64,000 nt of DNA, from positions 62,001 through 126,000 of the forward strand of contig NZ_BMFU01000003.1 in the NCBI RefSeq assembly GCF_014639235.1. Direction: 5' to 3'. Shown here in pieces: positions 15,533-24,757 of the stretch (position 1 is the stretch's first letter; every line of letters begins with the position of its first letter). This DNA comes from Paenibacillus silvae. GTDB taxonomy: Bacteria > Bacillota > Bacilli > Paenibacillales > Paenibacillaceae. The position numbers and the translations under genes were made by a program. Below the pieces are notes generated by a model. The model was not told the origin of the DNA. It was given only the letters and a program-made list of their open reading frames with translations, and did no database searches.

Positions 15533-17899
15533 CTATTCCAGTTCAGCGACGGTTACACCATTGCCGCCTTCTCCGTAATTGCCCAATCGATAACTTTTAA
15601 CATGTTTATGCTTGCGCAGGTAATCTTGAATACCTGAACGCAAAATTCCTGTTCCTTTGCCGTGAATAATGTAAACCATTCCCAAATTGGCGAGGAATGC
15701 TTCATCAATGAAGCGATCAGTCTCCATCAGCGCTTCCTCCAGGTTGGTACCGCGCAGATCCAGCTCACTTTTTACATTATCATCTCGCGTACGTTTCATG
15801 CCTGTGACCGGCTTCTGCTTCGGCTGCTTCACAGCAGGCGCTGCTTGCTGCAACTCGAGATCATCCAGCGATACCTTCATCTTCATAATGCCAAGCTGTA
15901 CAACCGCATCCTTGCTGCCAGCCATCTCCACGACATGACCCTTCTGGTTGAGACTGTATACAAGCACTTCATCCCCTGGCCCAATGGCACGAGCTTTGGG
16001 AGCGGCTGATTTTTTGACCGTTTTTCTGCGCTTCTCTGGTTCAGCCTCATCCAGCTGTTTGCGTGCAGCGATCAACTTGTGCTCCTTGACAGACGCACCC
16101 TCTTCCATCGCAAGCTGCCGCAGATCAGCAATGATTTTCTCAGCTTCTGCACGAGCCTTGTCTACGATGCTGCGAGCATCCTCCTCTGCCTTTTCAATCC
16201 GGCGGTCACGCTGCTGCTCCAGCTTCTCCAACTCGGCCTGATGGCGGCTGCGTAATTTCTCCATATCCTGACGAAGGGCTTCCGCTTTCTCGCGTTCTTG
16301 TTCAGCGGTAAGTCGATTTTCCTCGAGGGAAGCGATCATATGCTCAATCCGTTGATCCTCTTCCTTCACTTCACCACGCGCATAATCGAGAATATATCCT
16401 GGCAACCCGAGGCGCTCCGCGATTGCAAAAGCGTTACTGCGTCCAGGTACACCGACCAAAAGGCGATATGTTGGACTAAGTGTATTGATATCAAATTCCA
16501 TGCTTGCATTAATGACACCTTTACGCTCATAGGCGTAAGCCTTCAGCTCGCTGTAGTGAGTTGTTGCAACCATCCGGCAACCAGTCCGGTGCATATGCTC
16601 CAGCATTGAGATCGCGAGTGCAGACCCTTCTGCGGGATCCGTCCCTGCCCCAAGCTCGTCCAGCAGGACGAGACTTTTCGGCGTCATATTTTTCAGAATA
16701 CGAATAATGTTGGTCATATGGCTGGAAAATGTACTTAGACTCTGTTCGATGCTCTGCTCATCACCAATATCGGCATAGATGGCATCAAACACACAGAGCT
16801 GGCTGCCATCCTCGGCTGGTACAAACAGTCCTGACATGGCCATCAGGCTTAATAAGCCGATCGTTTTCAGTGTTACCGTTTTACCGCCCGTATTCGGACC
16901 CGTCACGATAATAGAAGTGTAGTCATTCCCCAGCTCTACATCAATCGGAACGACATGCTCAATCGGGATAAGCGGATGCCGTCCCTTTTTCAGCTTGAGG
17001 AATCCTCTGTCGTTCATTCGAGGAAGCGTTGCTTTCAGTTCACGAGCCAGACGTGCTTTGGCAAAAATAAAATCAAGAGATGCCAGCAAATCGACATCAT
17101 ACAACAACCATTCGCCCTGCTCACTGACAAGTGCCGTCAATTTCTGCAAAATGATCTCGATTTCGCGTTCTTCCCGAATCCGGGTCTCGCGTAATTTGTT
17201 ATTCATCGCTACGATGGATTCCGGCTCAATGAAAAGTGTGGCTCCTGAACCTGATTGGTCATGCACGATACCACCGAAGTAAGAGCGGTACTCTGCTTTA
17301 ACCGGAATGACAAAACGATCTCCCCGAATCGTAATAAGCTGGTCCTGCAGCATTTTGGAAACGGTAGACGAGCGAATCATGGAATCCAGCTTCTCACGAA
17401 TGCGAGCTTCTCCCCCGCGCAGCTCACGGCGAATCTGTGCCAGCGTCACACTTGCCGTATCTGCAACCTCTGCATTGTCGTCGATACATATGCGGATCGC
17501 ATCCTCCAGATCCTTTTGCTCAGACAGCTGATCGCTGATATAAAAGAGTGATTCAATCGGTTCATCCTCATGAAGTGCTGCAATCTGACGTTTCAAACGT
17601 CTGGCCGCATGCGTTGTATTGGAGATGCCCAGAAGCTCATGCGGGTTCAGAGTGCCTCCAATTTCAGCACGTTTCACGGAAGCTGTAATGTCCACAATTC
17701 CGCCGAAGGACGGTGAGCCTTTCAACCGATCAAAGGTAAACGCTTCGTCCGTTTGCTGAAGCAAACGTTTTACTTCCTCCAGTTCACTAATCGGCTCAAG
17801 CTGCTCCGCTTTCTTCTTGCCCATTGATGTTTGAGCGAAGCCAAGCAATGTATTTAAAATTTTGCGATATTCCAGTGTGTGTAAAATTTTCGTATCCAA
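15533..17899 (-). CDS. mutS2: Endonuclease MutS2
   Basis: 788 residues, normal for MutS2 (B. subtilis 785). The start is a TTG at 17899 with AAGGAG upstream; the ATG at 17917 lies before that site. The ATPase core has Walker A GPNTGGKTVTLK near residue 335, Walker B LVLLDELGAGTDP near 410 and STHYSEL-type residues (TTHYSELKAYA) near 450. A long coiled coil spans about 510-630. The C-terminal Smr nuclease domain has LDLRGTNLEEA and HGKGTG. MutS2 lacks the mismatch-recognition domain and acts on branched DNA and on collided ribosomes. Confidence 0.96.
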   Translation of the reverse strand: MDTKILHTLEYRKILNTLLGFAQTSMGKKKAEQLEPISELEEVKRLLQQTDEAFTFDRLKGSPSFGGIVDITASVKRAEIGGTLNPHELLGISNTTHAARRLKRQIAALHEDEPIESLFYISDQLSEQKDLEDAIRICIDDNAEVADTASVTLAQIRRELRGGEARIREKLDSMIRSSTVSKMLQDQLITIRGDRFVIPVKAEYRSYFGGIVHDQSGSGATLFIEPESIVAMNNKLRETRIREEREIEIILQKLTALVSEQGEWLLYDVDLLASLDFIFAKARLARELKATLPRMNDRGFLKLKKGRHPLIPIEHVVPIDVELGNDYTSIIVTGPNTGGKTVTLKTIGLLSLMAMSGLFVPAEDGSQLCVFDAIYADIGDEQSIEQSLSTFSSHMTNIIRILKNMTPKSLVLLDELGAGTDPAEGSALAISMLEHMHRTGCRMVATTHYSELKAYAYERKGVINASMEFDINTLSPTYRLLVGVPGRSNAFAIAERLGLPGYILDYARGEVKEEDQRIEHMIASLEENRLTAEQEREKAEALRQDMEKLRSRHQAELEKLEQQRDRRIEKAEEDARSIVDKARAEAEKIIADLRQLAMEEGASVKEHKLIAARKQLDEAEPEKRRKTVKKSAAPKARAIGPGDEVLVYSLNQKGHVVEMAGSKDAVVQLGIMKMKVSLDDLELQQAAPAVKQPKQKPVTGMKRTRDDNVKSELDLRGTNLEEALMETDRFIDEAFLANLGMVYIIHGKGTGILRSGIQDYLRKHKHVKSYRLGNYGEGGNGVTVAELE

Positions 17900-18103
17900 G
17901 TTTACAACTCCTTCCAAACTATATTTGTATTATAACGAAAGAACCTGTGCTGCGCTATTTAACGAATCCTTCCACACATAAGTTTGTTTGTAAAGCAGCA
18001 AACTACGATGGTCAGGATTGTCTATACAATTCAAAAGCCCAATCACAGCAGCACAATTTGAATTCAATTAGTCAATCCAATCTGATACAAAGGAGGTAAC
18101 CCC

Positions 18104-18463
18104 ATGAATTTTCTGGGCCACGTCGTACGATTTATTATTGCCGCCATTGTACTGATGGTTGTGAGCTGGATCGTTCCCGGCTTCGCCGTCGGCGGTTTCT
18201 GGAGCGCGCTTATGCTTGCTCTTGTTATCGCTTTGCTTGGCTGGATCGTTGAAGGCATCTTTGGCAAAAGGGTCAATCCCTTCGGCAGAGGCATTGTCGG
18301 CTTCATCGTCAGCGCACTGGTTATCTGGCTAGGCCAGTATGTCGTTGATCACGTTCATGTCAGCCTGCTCGGTGCCATTCTTGCTGCTTTGGTTATCGGG
18401 ATTATCGATCTCTTCATTCCGGTGTCCACCCCGTTTGATGCCGGACGCAGCTCCAAGAGTTAA
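18104..18463 (+). CDS. YvlD-like membrane protein (phage holin 4 superfamily, PF04020-type)
   Basis: 119 residues behind AAAGGAGGTAACCCC. Four closely spaced transmembrane segments (about 5-27, 31-52, 62-80 and 87-106) and the motif SWIVPGFAVGGFWSAL match the YvlD family. These proteins are called holin-like by fold but are housekeeping membrane proteins of Firmicutes, and there is no phage gene nearby. It sits divergently from mutS2, at the place where B. subtilis has polX and cvpA (yshB). A terminator follows at 18503. Confidence 0.8.
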   Translation: MNFLGHVVRFIIAAIVLMVVSWIVPGFAVGGFWSALMLALVIALLGWIVEGIFGKRVNPFGRGIVGFIVSALVIWLGQYVVDHVHVSLLGAILAALVIGIIDLFIPVSTPFDAGRSSKS

Positions 18464-18502
18464 ACACAGTGCATGTGCCGACCTGGCTCTAGCAAGGCTC
18501 AT

Positions 18503-18538
18503 AAACCTCTGAAGGCTTTCCAGCCTGAAGAGGTTTTT
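18503..18538 (+). terminator. Terminator of the YvlD-like gene
   Basis: AACCTCT-GAAGGCT pairs with AGCCTGA-AGAGGTT around a TTCC loop with a 2x2 internal bulge, followed by TTTTTCTGTTT. Confidence 0.85.
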
Positions 18539-18752
18539 CTGTTTCCCTTCTATTTATAGCCTGCTTGCAGTCTATCTATAGTCAATACATAACCTTTTTC
18601 ACAATCTGGTCCATGCCAGTCCCACTCGTCTGCTTGTCAATCAATTTTCGAAAAAACGACATACCCGACATGTACAGGCATTGTTCAATTGCGGTATGAT
18701 GACTTCAGGAATGATTCAAATTTTATCCATATTACACGTGAGGAGGCACATT

Positions 18753-19130
18753 ATGAAGAAAGGTATGGCTTGGCTTGCTGCCTGTATGTTAATCCTTGTT
18801 CTGGCTGCATGCGGAAACGCTAACGACTCAAACTCTCAAGCATCCGAGCCGGAAGTGGCAGCCAGTGAACAACTGGTCATCAAGGCAAGCAACTACGAGT
18901 TCGATCAACCTGAATACCGGATCAAAAAAGGCGTTCCGGTCAAAATTGTGTATGAAAATGTGAACGGAAATCACGGGTTACTTGTGCCAGAATTGAATCT
19001 GCAGCTGGACACGCAGAAAAACTCCAAAGTGATTACCCCTGACAAAGCTGGTGAATTCGAAATGTCCTGCTCCGTTTTTTGCGGCTCGGGTCACAGCAGC
19101 ATGATCTCCAAAATTATTGTTGAGGAATAA
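18753..19130 (+). CDS. CuA-type cupredoxin lipoprotein
   Basis: 125 residues from the ATG at 18753 behind GAGGAGG. A lipoprotein signal peptide ends in LVLAAC (Cys20). The mature domain is a cupredoxin like the soluble half of cytochrome oxidase subunit II. The segment CSVFCGSGHSSM supplies Cys-x3-Cys-x3-His-x2-Met, and an upstream His lies in NGNHGLLV; together they give the ligand set of a dinuclear CuA site. There is no oxidase operon around it and no transmembrane hairpin, so it may be a copper carrier or an electron-transfer or NO-handling protein on the outer membrane face. A hairpin at 19144 follows. Confidence 0.82.
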   Translation: MKKGMAWLAACMLILVLAACGNANDSNSQASEPEVAASEQLVIKASNYEFDQPEYRIKKGVPVKIVYENVNGNHGLLVPELNLQLDTQKNSKVITPDKAGEFEMSCSVFCGSGHSSMISKIIVEE

Positions 19131-19143
19131 CATTCAATACAAG

Positions 19144-19170
19144 GAGCCCCCGCAGCGACGGGGGCTCTTC
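19144..19170. terminator. Strong GC hairpin between convergent genes
   Basis: GAGCCCCCG and CGGGGGCTC form a perfect 9-bp stem. The T-run is weak on both sides, but its place between the convergent cupredoxin and ZapA-fusion genes supports a shared terminator. Confidence 0.7.
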
Positions 19171-19229
19171 CTGTATTATAACAAATTGTGCAAGAGTTTG
19201 CTGATCAGAACCTTCACGGAAAAAAACCG

Positions 19230-22118
19230 CTATGTCTGATCCTGCTCAATCAATTCAATCCATTCGTTATATTCCGTCTGTAGTTTCGTATATTCATCAT
19301 GGAGCTGGCGATATTCCCTATTCAGCTGCTCCGCCTTCTCTTGTTCCATTTCCCGCTCAACCTGCATTAACCGCAGCTGATTGGCCGCCAGCTCATAACG
19401 TTCACTAATTTCCCTCAGTTCATTCTCCATGATCTGCTTCTCTTCGTCTGCCTCAGCTTGCAGCTGCTCCCGCTGTGTGCGCTCCTTCAAGAGCTGGTCT
19501 CGCTCCTGCGCCAGTTCCTCCAGCTTCTCTGAACTCACCGCACTTTCACGCTGCCACGCCGTCAATTCGCTCTCCAGTGCAGTCCAGCGTTCTTGCCATG
19601 CCTGCTCCTGAGACGCCCATTCTTCCGCACGAAGCTTCCATACCTGTTCGTTCTGCTTGGCAGCCTGTACCGTATGATCTAATTGAGTTCGGAGCCCTTC
19701 TTCACGTTCTGTCAGTTGCTCGATGCGAGAAGACAGCTCTGCCTGATTCGCTGACAGATCCTCATGTTTAATCTGCCATTCCAGAGCCTCTTCTTCAGTC
19801 TGAGCAAGTTGATTCGCCTGCTCCGTATACCGTTTCGCAAGCTGTTCGGCTGACTGCCTTGCTTCGTTGAGTGCATTCTCCAGGCCTTGTCTCTCTGCTT
19901 CAAGCTCACTCATACGGGAGCCGATGCTCTCTTCACGCTGCAGTGCATCACTATAATCCTTACGGATTTGTTTGTACTGCTCTTGCAGACGCATTAATTC
20001 CTCTTGGGCGCTTTGCAGTTCGTCATGAGCCCCATTTAATTCATTATGGACGCCATTCAATTGATCGCGAGTGCCATTCAATTCTTCACACGTATCATTT
20101 AATTCATGACGAGTCTCATTCAGTTCATTACGAGTGACATGTAGCTCATTACGAGTGCCGTCCAGCTCCGCAACCAATTGCTCGCGCTGAACTGCCAGCT
20201 CCTCGGCTTCTTTCTCATATCGCACGGCCTCCTCATTGTAGAGACGCGCTTCTTCTTTGACAACCGTCAGCTCATCATGCAAAGACTGCACGCCAGATTC
20301 CAGCGTTTCATTTTGCTCGGCAGCTTCAAGAATCTGATTCTCCAAATCGCCAATCTCAGCCAGGCGCTGCTCGGCAAGCACCTTCCATGACTTCTCGCTC
20401 TCGGCGAGTCCGCTAATTTCATTCTGTAATGTACGCACAGCCGCATGAGCCTGTTCAAGCACCTTCTGCAATCTGCGTTGCTCTTCCTCCGACTTCGCTC
20501 CCGCTTCAAGCAAATGCTGTGCATCCTGCTCAAGCTGGGCATGCTGCTCCTGAAGCTTGCGCAATTGAGCTGTAAGTGCTGTCTCACGCTCCACCGCTTC
20601 GTTGTACTGCTCCTGCCATTGCTGCTGGGACTCCTGAGCCTGTTTCAACGTTTGCTCTGTTTCGCGCAGCTTGGTTTGCAGTTCGCTGCTGTCGCCTTTT
20701 ATCTGCTCCAGCTGCTGCTGCAGCTCCACAATGCGGCGTGCCTGAATTTCCTGCTCCTGCATGAGAGCCTCTCGCTCCTCATGCAGCGACTGTACTTGTG
20801 TACGTTCCGTCTGCAGCAGCTGCTCCTGCTCGGAAACCACTTCCTGCGCATGCTTCAGCTGCTGCCGTACTGCTTCAAGCTGTTCATTCAATTGTTGTAT
20901 ACGAGCTTTCGCCTGTCCGCGTTCTTCCTCAAGCTGATGTATGAGCTTGCCTCGTTCCTGTTTAAGGCGTTCCTCAGCTGCGGCTGTTGTCTCAGCCGCA
21001 CGGACAGCTGCCGCTTCCTGCTCTTCTTTCAGCTGCTCTTCAAGCGATGCTTCTTTCTCCATCCATTCCAGCTCAGCTTGCTCTGCACGAGCATTAAATT
21101 CAGCCTCAAGCTCCTCCATCACAGTACGCTGCTTCTGTTCGGCTTCAGCCTGTAAAACCTCTCGCTCCTGCTTGGCCTGCTCAGTCAAAGCATCTGCCTG
21201 CTTCCGGGCATCATGCTGTGCTTGCTCCAGACGCTGCTTCATCTGCTCCTGCAGCTCAGCATATTGAACAGCTGCTTCCTCCTGCACCTGCTGCAATTTA
21301 ACCTCAGCCTGTTCCAGTTCAGACAAAATAGCTGCTTCAGCTTCTTCCTTGGCCGCCTGCACCTGCTGTGCCGCCTGAGCCTCCACTTTCTGCCGTTCAG
21401 CCGCCGCCAGACGTTCTGCTTCCTTCAATTGAGCTGCACTTCTGTCCTGCAGCTCTTTATATTGAGCAGCAGCTTTGGCCTGCACCTGCTGCAGCTCCGC
21501 TGCCGCACGGTTCTGAGCCTCCTTAAGCTGCGCAGCAGACTGCGCATGCACTTGCTTCAGCTGATTGGCCGCTTTTTCCTCTGCTTCCTTAACACGTGCA
21601 GCAGCTTTGGCCTCCGCTTCTTTAAGCTGTGCCGCACTTTGAGTCTGCAGCTTCTGAATCTGCTGCTTCATCTGACTGCGCTCCTGCTCCAATAGCGCAG
21701 TCAGCCTGGAGATTTCGGCTTGCTTCTCTGAAGCCAGCTTCTGCAAAGCCTGCTCCGCTTCCTGCTTCTGCTGACGAGCCTCGTTAAGAGACTGGTCGCG
21801 CAGCTGCAATTCGTTTTGATGTTCATTCTGAATGGCGTTTAACCGGTTGATTTCCTTGCGAAGCTCCGTACGTTCTCCCGTAAGCATCTTGAGCTCATTG
21901 CGGATTTCCTCCGTCTGAAGAGACTGCTCAGCCATATGTACAGCTGCAAGTACAGCAATGCGCGGCGTATCTAAACGGGAATGACTTTTTGAAATAGCGC
22001 TCATACGCTCATCTACCAGGTTTGCTACTTGTTTCATATAGTCGGCACTGCTGCCAACCAGTTTATAGGAAGTCCCGTAAATCTCTACGGTGACGCGTGT
22101 ACGATCAGGTGTAGTCAC
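19230..22118 (-). CDS. zapA: ZapA-domain protein fused to a giant coiled coil
   Basis: 962 residues from a GTG at 22118, seven bases after GAAGGAGGG; the ATG at 22136 precedes that site. Residues about 8-85 are a complete ZapA domain (VTVEIYGTSYKLVG, VANLVDERM, LDTPRIAVLAAVHMAEQ). ZapA bundles FtsZ filaments at the division site. From residue 90 to the end the protein is nearly unbroken coiled coil, very rich in Gln, Glu, Ala and Leu. It includes alanine-rich repeats (QLKEAEAKAAARVKEAEEK type) and a short heptad array around ELNGTRDQLNGVHNELNG. Ordinary ZapA is only about 85-110 residues. It lies downstream of pheST, as zapA does in B. subtilis, but after a terminator. Confidence 0.85.
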   Translation of the reverse strand: MTTPDRTRVTVEIYGTSYKLVGSSADYMKQVANLVDERMSAISKSHSRLDTPRIAVLAAVHMAEQSLQTEEIRNELKMLTGERTELRKEINRLNAIQNEHQNELQLRDQSLNEARQQKQEAEQALQKLASEKQAEISRLTALLEQERSQMKQQIQKLQTQSAAQLKEAEAKAAARVKEAEEKAANQLKQVHAQSAAQLKEAQNRAAAELQQVQAKAAAQYKELQDRSAAQLKEAERLAAAERQKVEAQAAQQVQAAKEEAEAAILSELEQAEVKLQQVQEEAAVQYAELQEQMKQRLEQAQHDARKQADALTEQAKQEREVLQAEAEQKQRTVMEELEAEFNARAEQAELEWMEKEASLEEQLKEEQEAAAVRAAETTAAAEERLKQERGKLIHQLEEERGQAKARIQQLNEQLEAVRQQLKHAQEVVSEQEQLLQTERTQVQSLHEEREALMQEQEIQARRIVELQQQLEQIKGDSSELQTKLRETEQTLKQAQESQQQWQEQYNEAVERETALTAQLRKLQEQHAQLEQDAQHLLEAGAKSEEEQRRLQKVLEQAHAAVRTLQNEISGLAESEKSWKVLAEQRLAEIGDLENQILEAAEQNETLESGVQSLHDELTVVKEEARLYNEEAVRYEKEAEELAVQREQLVAELDGTRNELHVTRNELNETRHELNDTCEELNGTRDQLNGVHNELNGAHDELQSAQEELMRLQEQYKQIRKDYSDALQREESIGSRMSELEAERQGLENALNEARQSAEQLAKRYTEQANQLAQTEEEALEWQIKHEDLSANQAELSSRIEQLTEREEGLRTQLDHTVQAAKQNEQVWKLRAEEWASQEQAWQERWTALESELTAWQRESAVSSEKLEELAQERDQLLKERTQREQLQAEADEEKQIMENELREISERYELAANQLRLMQVEREMEQEKAEQLNREYRQLHDEYTKLQTEYNEWIELIEQDQT

Positions 22119-22165
22119 AGTTGTGCCCTCCTTCAAGTCTGTATGTTGATTCTAAGCTGTCATGA

Positions 22166-22212
22166 CAAAAAAGTCACATCGATCCTCTAATGCTAAGGAT
22201 TCGATGTGACTT
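22166..22212 (-). terminator. Terminator of the pheST operon
   Basis: GTCACATCGA pairs with TCGATGTGAC and the inner TCCT with AGGA; a T6 run follows on the minus strand. It lies about 45 bp after the pheT stop and before the ZapA-fusion start, so the latter needs its own promoter or read-through. Confidence 0.85.
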
Positions 22213-22256
22213 CAAGCAATTCCTGCTAATCTCTATTCAAAAAATTGACTTCAGTT

Positions 22257-24710
22257 CTATTTACGCAGTTCTGCGTTGAATTGCTCTTCCAAACGTGTGA
22301 CAACACGTGCATGGACTTCCGTAATCTCTTCATCCGTCAGCGTACGTTCACGGTTCCGATATACGAGAGCCATCGCCACACTTTTCTTGTCTTCACCAAG
22401 CTTGCTGCCTGTGAACACATCGAATACCTGCACGGTCTCCAGCAGTTCACCTGCGGATTCACGAATAACGCGCAGCATGTCTCCAGCTTCAATATCCTTG
22501 CCTACCACTACAGCGATATCACGTTCTACAGCCGGGAAGCGCGGAAGCTCGCGATAACGAATATCCGCATCAGCTTGTTTATATATCGCCTCAAGGGCAA
22601 TTTCAGCCACATAAACATCGTTCAGATCATACTGTTGCTGCAGTTCTGGATGCAATTGGCCAATTGTACCGATCAACGTGCTCTCACTGCCATCTTTGCT
22701 GTCCAGGAGCACGGAGGCAGAACGCCCCGGATGGAAACCTTCCGGACTGTTCGCCACAAGACGAATTCGTTGCCCCAACCCCAGATAAGCAAACAGATGT
22801 TCAAGCGCTCCCTTCAAGTCGAAGAAATCCACTTTCTCCGCCCCGACATTCCATTGCTGCGCTGCACGATTGCCTGTAAGCAGCAAGGCGAGTACCGGAA
22901 TTTCATGCGGCTGCTTGGTGAGCTTCTCTTCTTCCGTGAAGAACACACTGCCCACTTCAAACACCGCAAGTGAATCCTGTTTCCGGTTCATATTGTAGAC
23001 GGCAGCATCCAGCATCTGTGGCAAAATGCTTGTGCGCAGCACGCTGCGATCCTCACTCATCGGCATGGCCAGTTTAACTGCCTTGCTTCCTTGAGTCAGA
23101 GCCGGGAACAATACCGCTTTGTCCGGGTGCACAAACGAATAACTGATCATTTCCTGCCAGCCGCTGCCGGACATTACACTGCGAATCGTACGACGAATGG
23201 CTTGAGGACGTGTGTATGCTCCCGGTGTCGTCGGGCCTTCGATCCATGTCGTTGGAATGTTGTCATACCCGTACAGACGGGCAACCTCTTCAAACAAATC
23301 CACGTCCAGCGTAATATCTCCTCTGCGCGTTGGCACCTCAACGTCCAGCACTCCCTGCTCTGCATCACCACATGCAAAATGCAGCCGGGCAAAGATCGTT
23401 TTCACCTCTAGCAAAGACAAGTCTGTACCCAGATAACGGTTGAGCCTACTCAGCGACATTTGAATGACACGTTTCTCGGAAGCCTCCGCTCCAGCCTGCA
23501 CAATCCCTTGATGCACAATACCTGACGCATAACGCTGAATGAGTTCAGCCGCACGATCCAGAGCCGTAATGACCGCACCCGGGTCCACCTCTTTTTCAAA
23601 ACGCAAGCTTGCTTCGGAACGCAGCCCCAGTTGGCGCGACGTCTTCCGCACCGTTCCGCCGTCAAACTTGGCGGACTCCAGAAGCAGATTCACGGTGCCC
23701 TCCGATACCTCGGAGTTCTCACCGCCCATCACCCCTGCGATGGCAACCGGTTTTACGCCATCGGTAATGAGCAGCATGTGCGGCTCCAGCTTGCGCTCCT
23801 GACCATCCAGCGTCACAATCGTTTCGCTCTCATGCGCCATGCGCACCTCAATGCGTCCATTTTCCAGCTTATCCGCGTCAAACGCATGCAAAGGCTGACC
23901 ATATTCCAGCATCACATAATTCGTAATGTCCACGATATTGTTGATGGGACGTACGCCCGCCGCAACGAGACGGTTTTGCATCCACAGCGGGGAAGCCCCC
24001 AGCTTGATGCCAGTCACATAACGAGCCGCATAGTGGCTGCATTGCTCCTGCGCTTTGATCTCGACCGAGATATGCTTAGCGGCTTCGTCGCCAGCTTCGA
24101 CCAACTGCTCCTTCGGATTCGGCAGCTTCACTTCACGACCAAGAATGGCTCCCACTTCGTATGCTGCACCGCGCATGCTCAAAGCGTCGGAACGGTTCGG
24201 CGTCAGATCCAGCTCCAGCACATGATCGTCAAGACCCAGCACCTGGCTGATCGGCGTACCAATCTCGGTCTGCTCCGGCAGAACCAGAATACCTTCCTGT
24301 TGATCCTTCGGCAGCAATTTGTCGTTCATGCCCAGCTCTTTGGCGGAGCAGATCATGCCGAGCGATACCACACCGCGCAGCTTCGCCTTTTTAATATCCA
24401 GACCGCCAGGAAGCTTTGCACCTACAAGGGCTACCGCTACCTTTTGACCCGCATCCACATTTTTGGCGCCGCATACGATCTGCAGATCTTCCTCTTGTCC
24501 TGCATCGATAACACATACATTCAGCTTGTCCGCGTCCGGGTGTTTCTCCTTGCTCTTGACGTAGCCCACAACAACCTTGTTTACGCCCTGATTGCGGTTC
24601 TCCACAACATCAATTTCGATCCCTGCACGGGTAATTTTCTCTGCCAGCTCCTGTGGTGTCACACCTTCAAGCGAAATATAATCAGACAGCCAATCTGTCG
24701 ATACTCTCAT
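22257..24710 (-). CDS. pheT: Phenylalanyl-tRNA synthetase beta subunit
   Basis: 817 residues, full length (about 800 in Bacilli). The tRNA-binding OB domain is at about 40-155 (VVGYVKSKEKHPDADKLNVC), the B3/4 editing region at about 210-390, the B5 domain near 400-480 and the FDX-ACB anticodon-binding domain at the C-terminus (YRELPRFPAVERDIAVVV). It pairs with PheS as an alpha2-beta2 enzyme that charges tRNA-Phe. The ATG has AAGGAAGTG upstream and lies 47 bp after pheS. Expression is controlled by the Phe T-box upstream of pheS. Confidence 0.97.
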   Translation of the reverse strand: MRVSTDWLSDYISLEGVTPQELAEKITRAGIEIDVVENRNQGVNKVVVGYVKSKEKHPDADKLNVCVIDAGQEEDLQIVCGAKNVDAGQKVAVALVGAKLPGGLDIKKAKLRGVVSLGMICSAKELGMNDKLLPKDQQEGILVLPEQTEIGTPISQVLGLDDHVLELDLTPNRSDALSMRGAAYEVGAILGREVKLPNPKEQLVEAGDEAAKHISVEIKAQEQCSHYAARYVTGIKLGASPLWMQNRLVAAGVRPINNIVDITNYVMLEYGQPLHAFDADKLENGRIEVRMAHESETIVTLDGQERKLEPHMLLITDGVKPVAIAGVMGGENSEVSEGTVNLLLESAKFDGGTVRKTSRQLGLRSEASLRFEKEVDPGAVITALDRAAELIQRYASGIVHQGIVQAGAEASEKRVIQMSLSRLNRYLGTDLSLLEVKTIFARLHFACGDAEQGVLDVEVPTRRGDITLDVDLFEEVARLYGYDNIPTTWIEGPTTPGAYTRPQAIRRTIRSVMSGSGWQEMISYSFVHPDKAVLFPALTQGSKAVKLAMPMSEDRSVLRTSILPQMLDAAVYNMNRKQDSLAVFEVGSVFFTEEEKLTKQPHEIPVLALLLTGNRAAQQWNVGAEKVDFFDLKGALEHLFAYLGLGQRIRLVANSPEGFHPGRSASVLLDSKDGSESTLIGTIGQLHPELQQQYDLNDVYVAEIALEAIYKQADADIRYRELPRFPAVERDIAVVVGKDIEAGDMLRVIRESAGELLETVQVFDVFTGSKLGEDKKSVAMALVYRNRERTLTDEEITEVHARVVTRLEEQFNAELRK

Positions 24711-24757
24711 GCATGTTCACTTCCTTAATCTATATATTGGTTTGACGTTTACTTGAA

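Noticed and set aside
18104..18463. Prophage holin
   Set aside because: The holin-like family name is by fold only (YvlD type); no lysin, portal or other phage gene is nearby.
23631..24728. A 365-codon plus-strand open frame opposite pheT
   Set aside because: It is antisense to a certain gene, has no ribosome binding site and no recognisable domain; long antisense frames are expected here from codon use.
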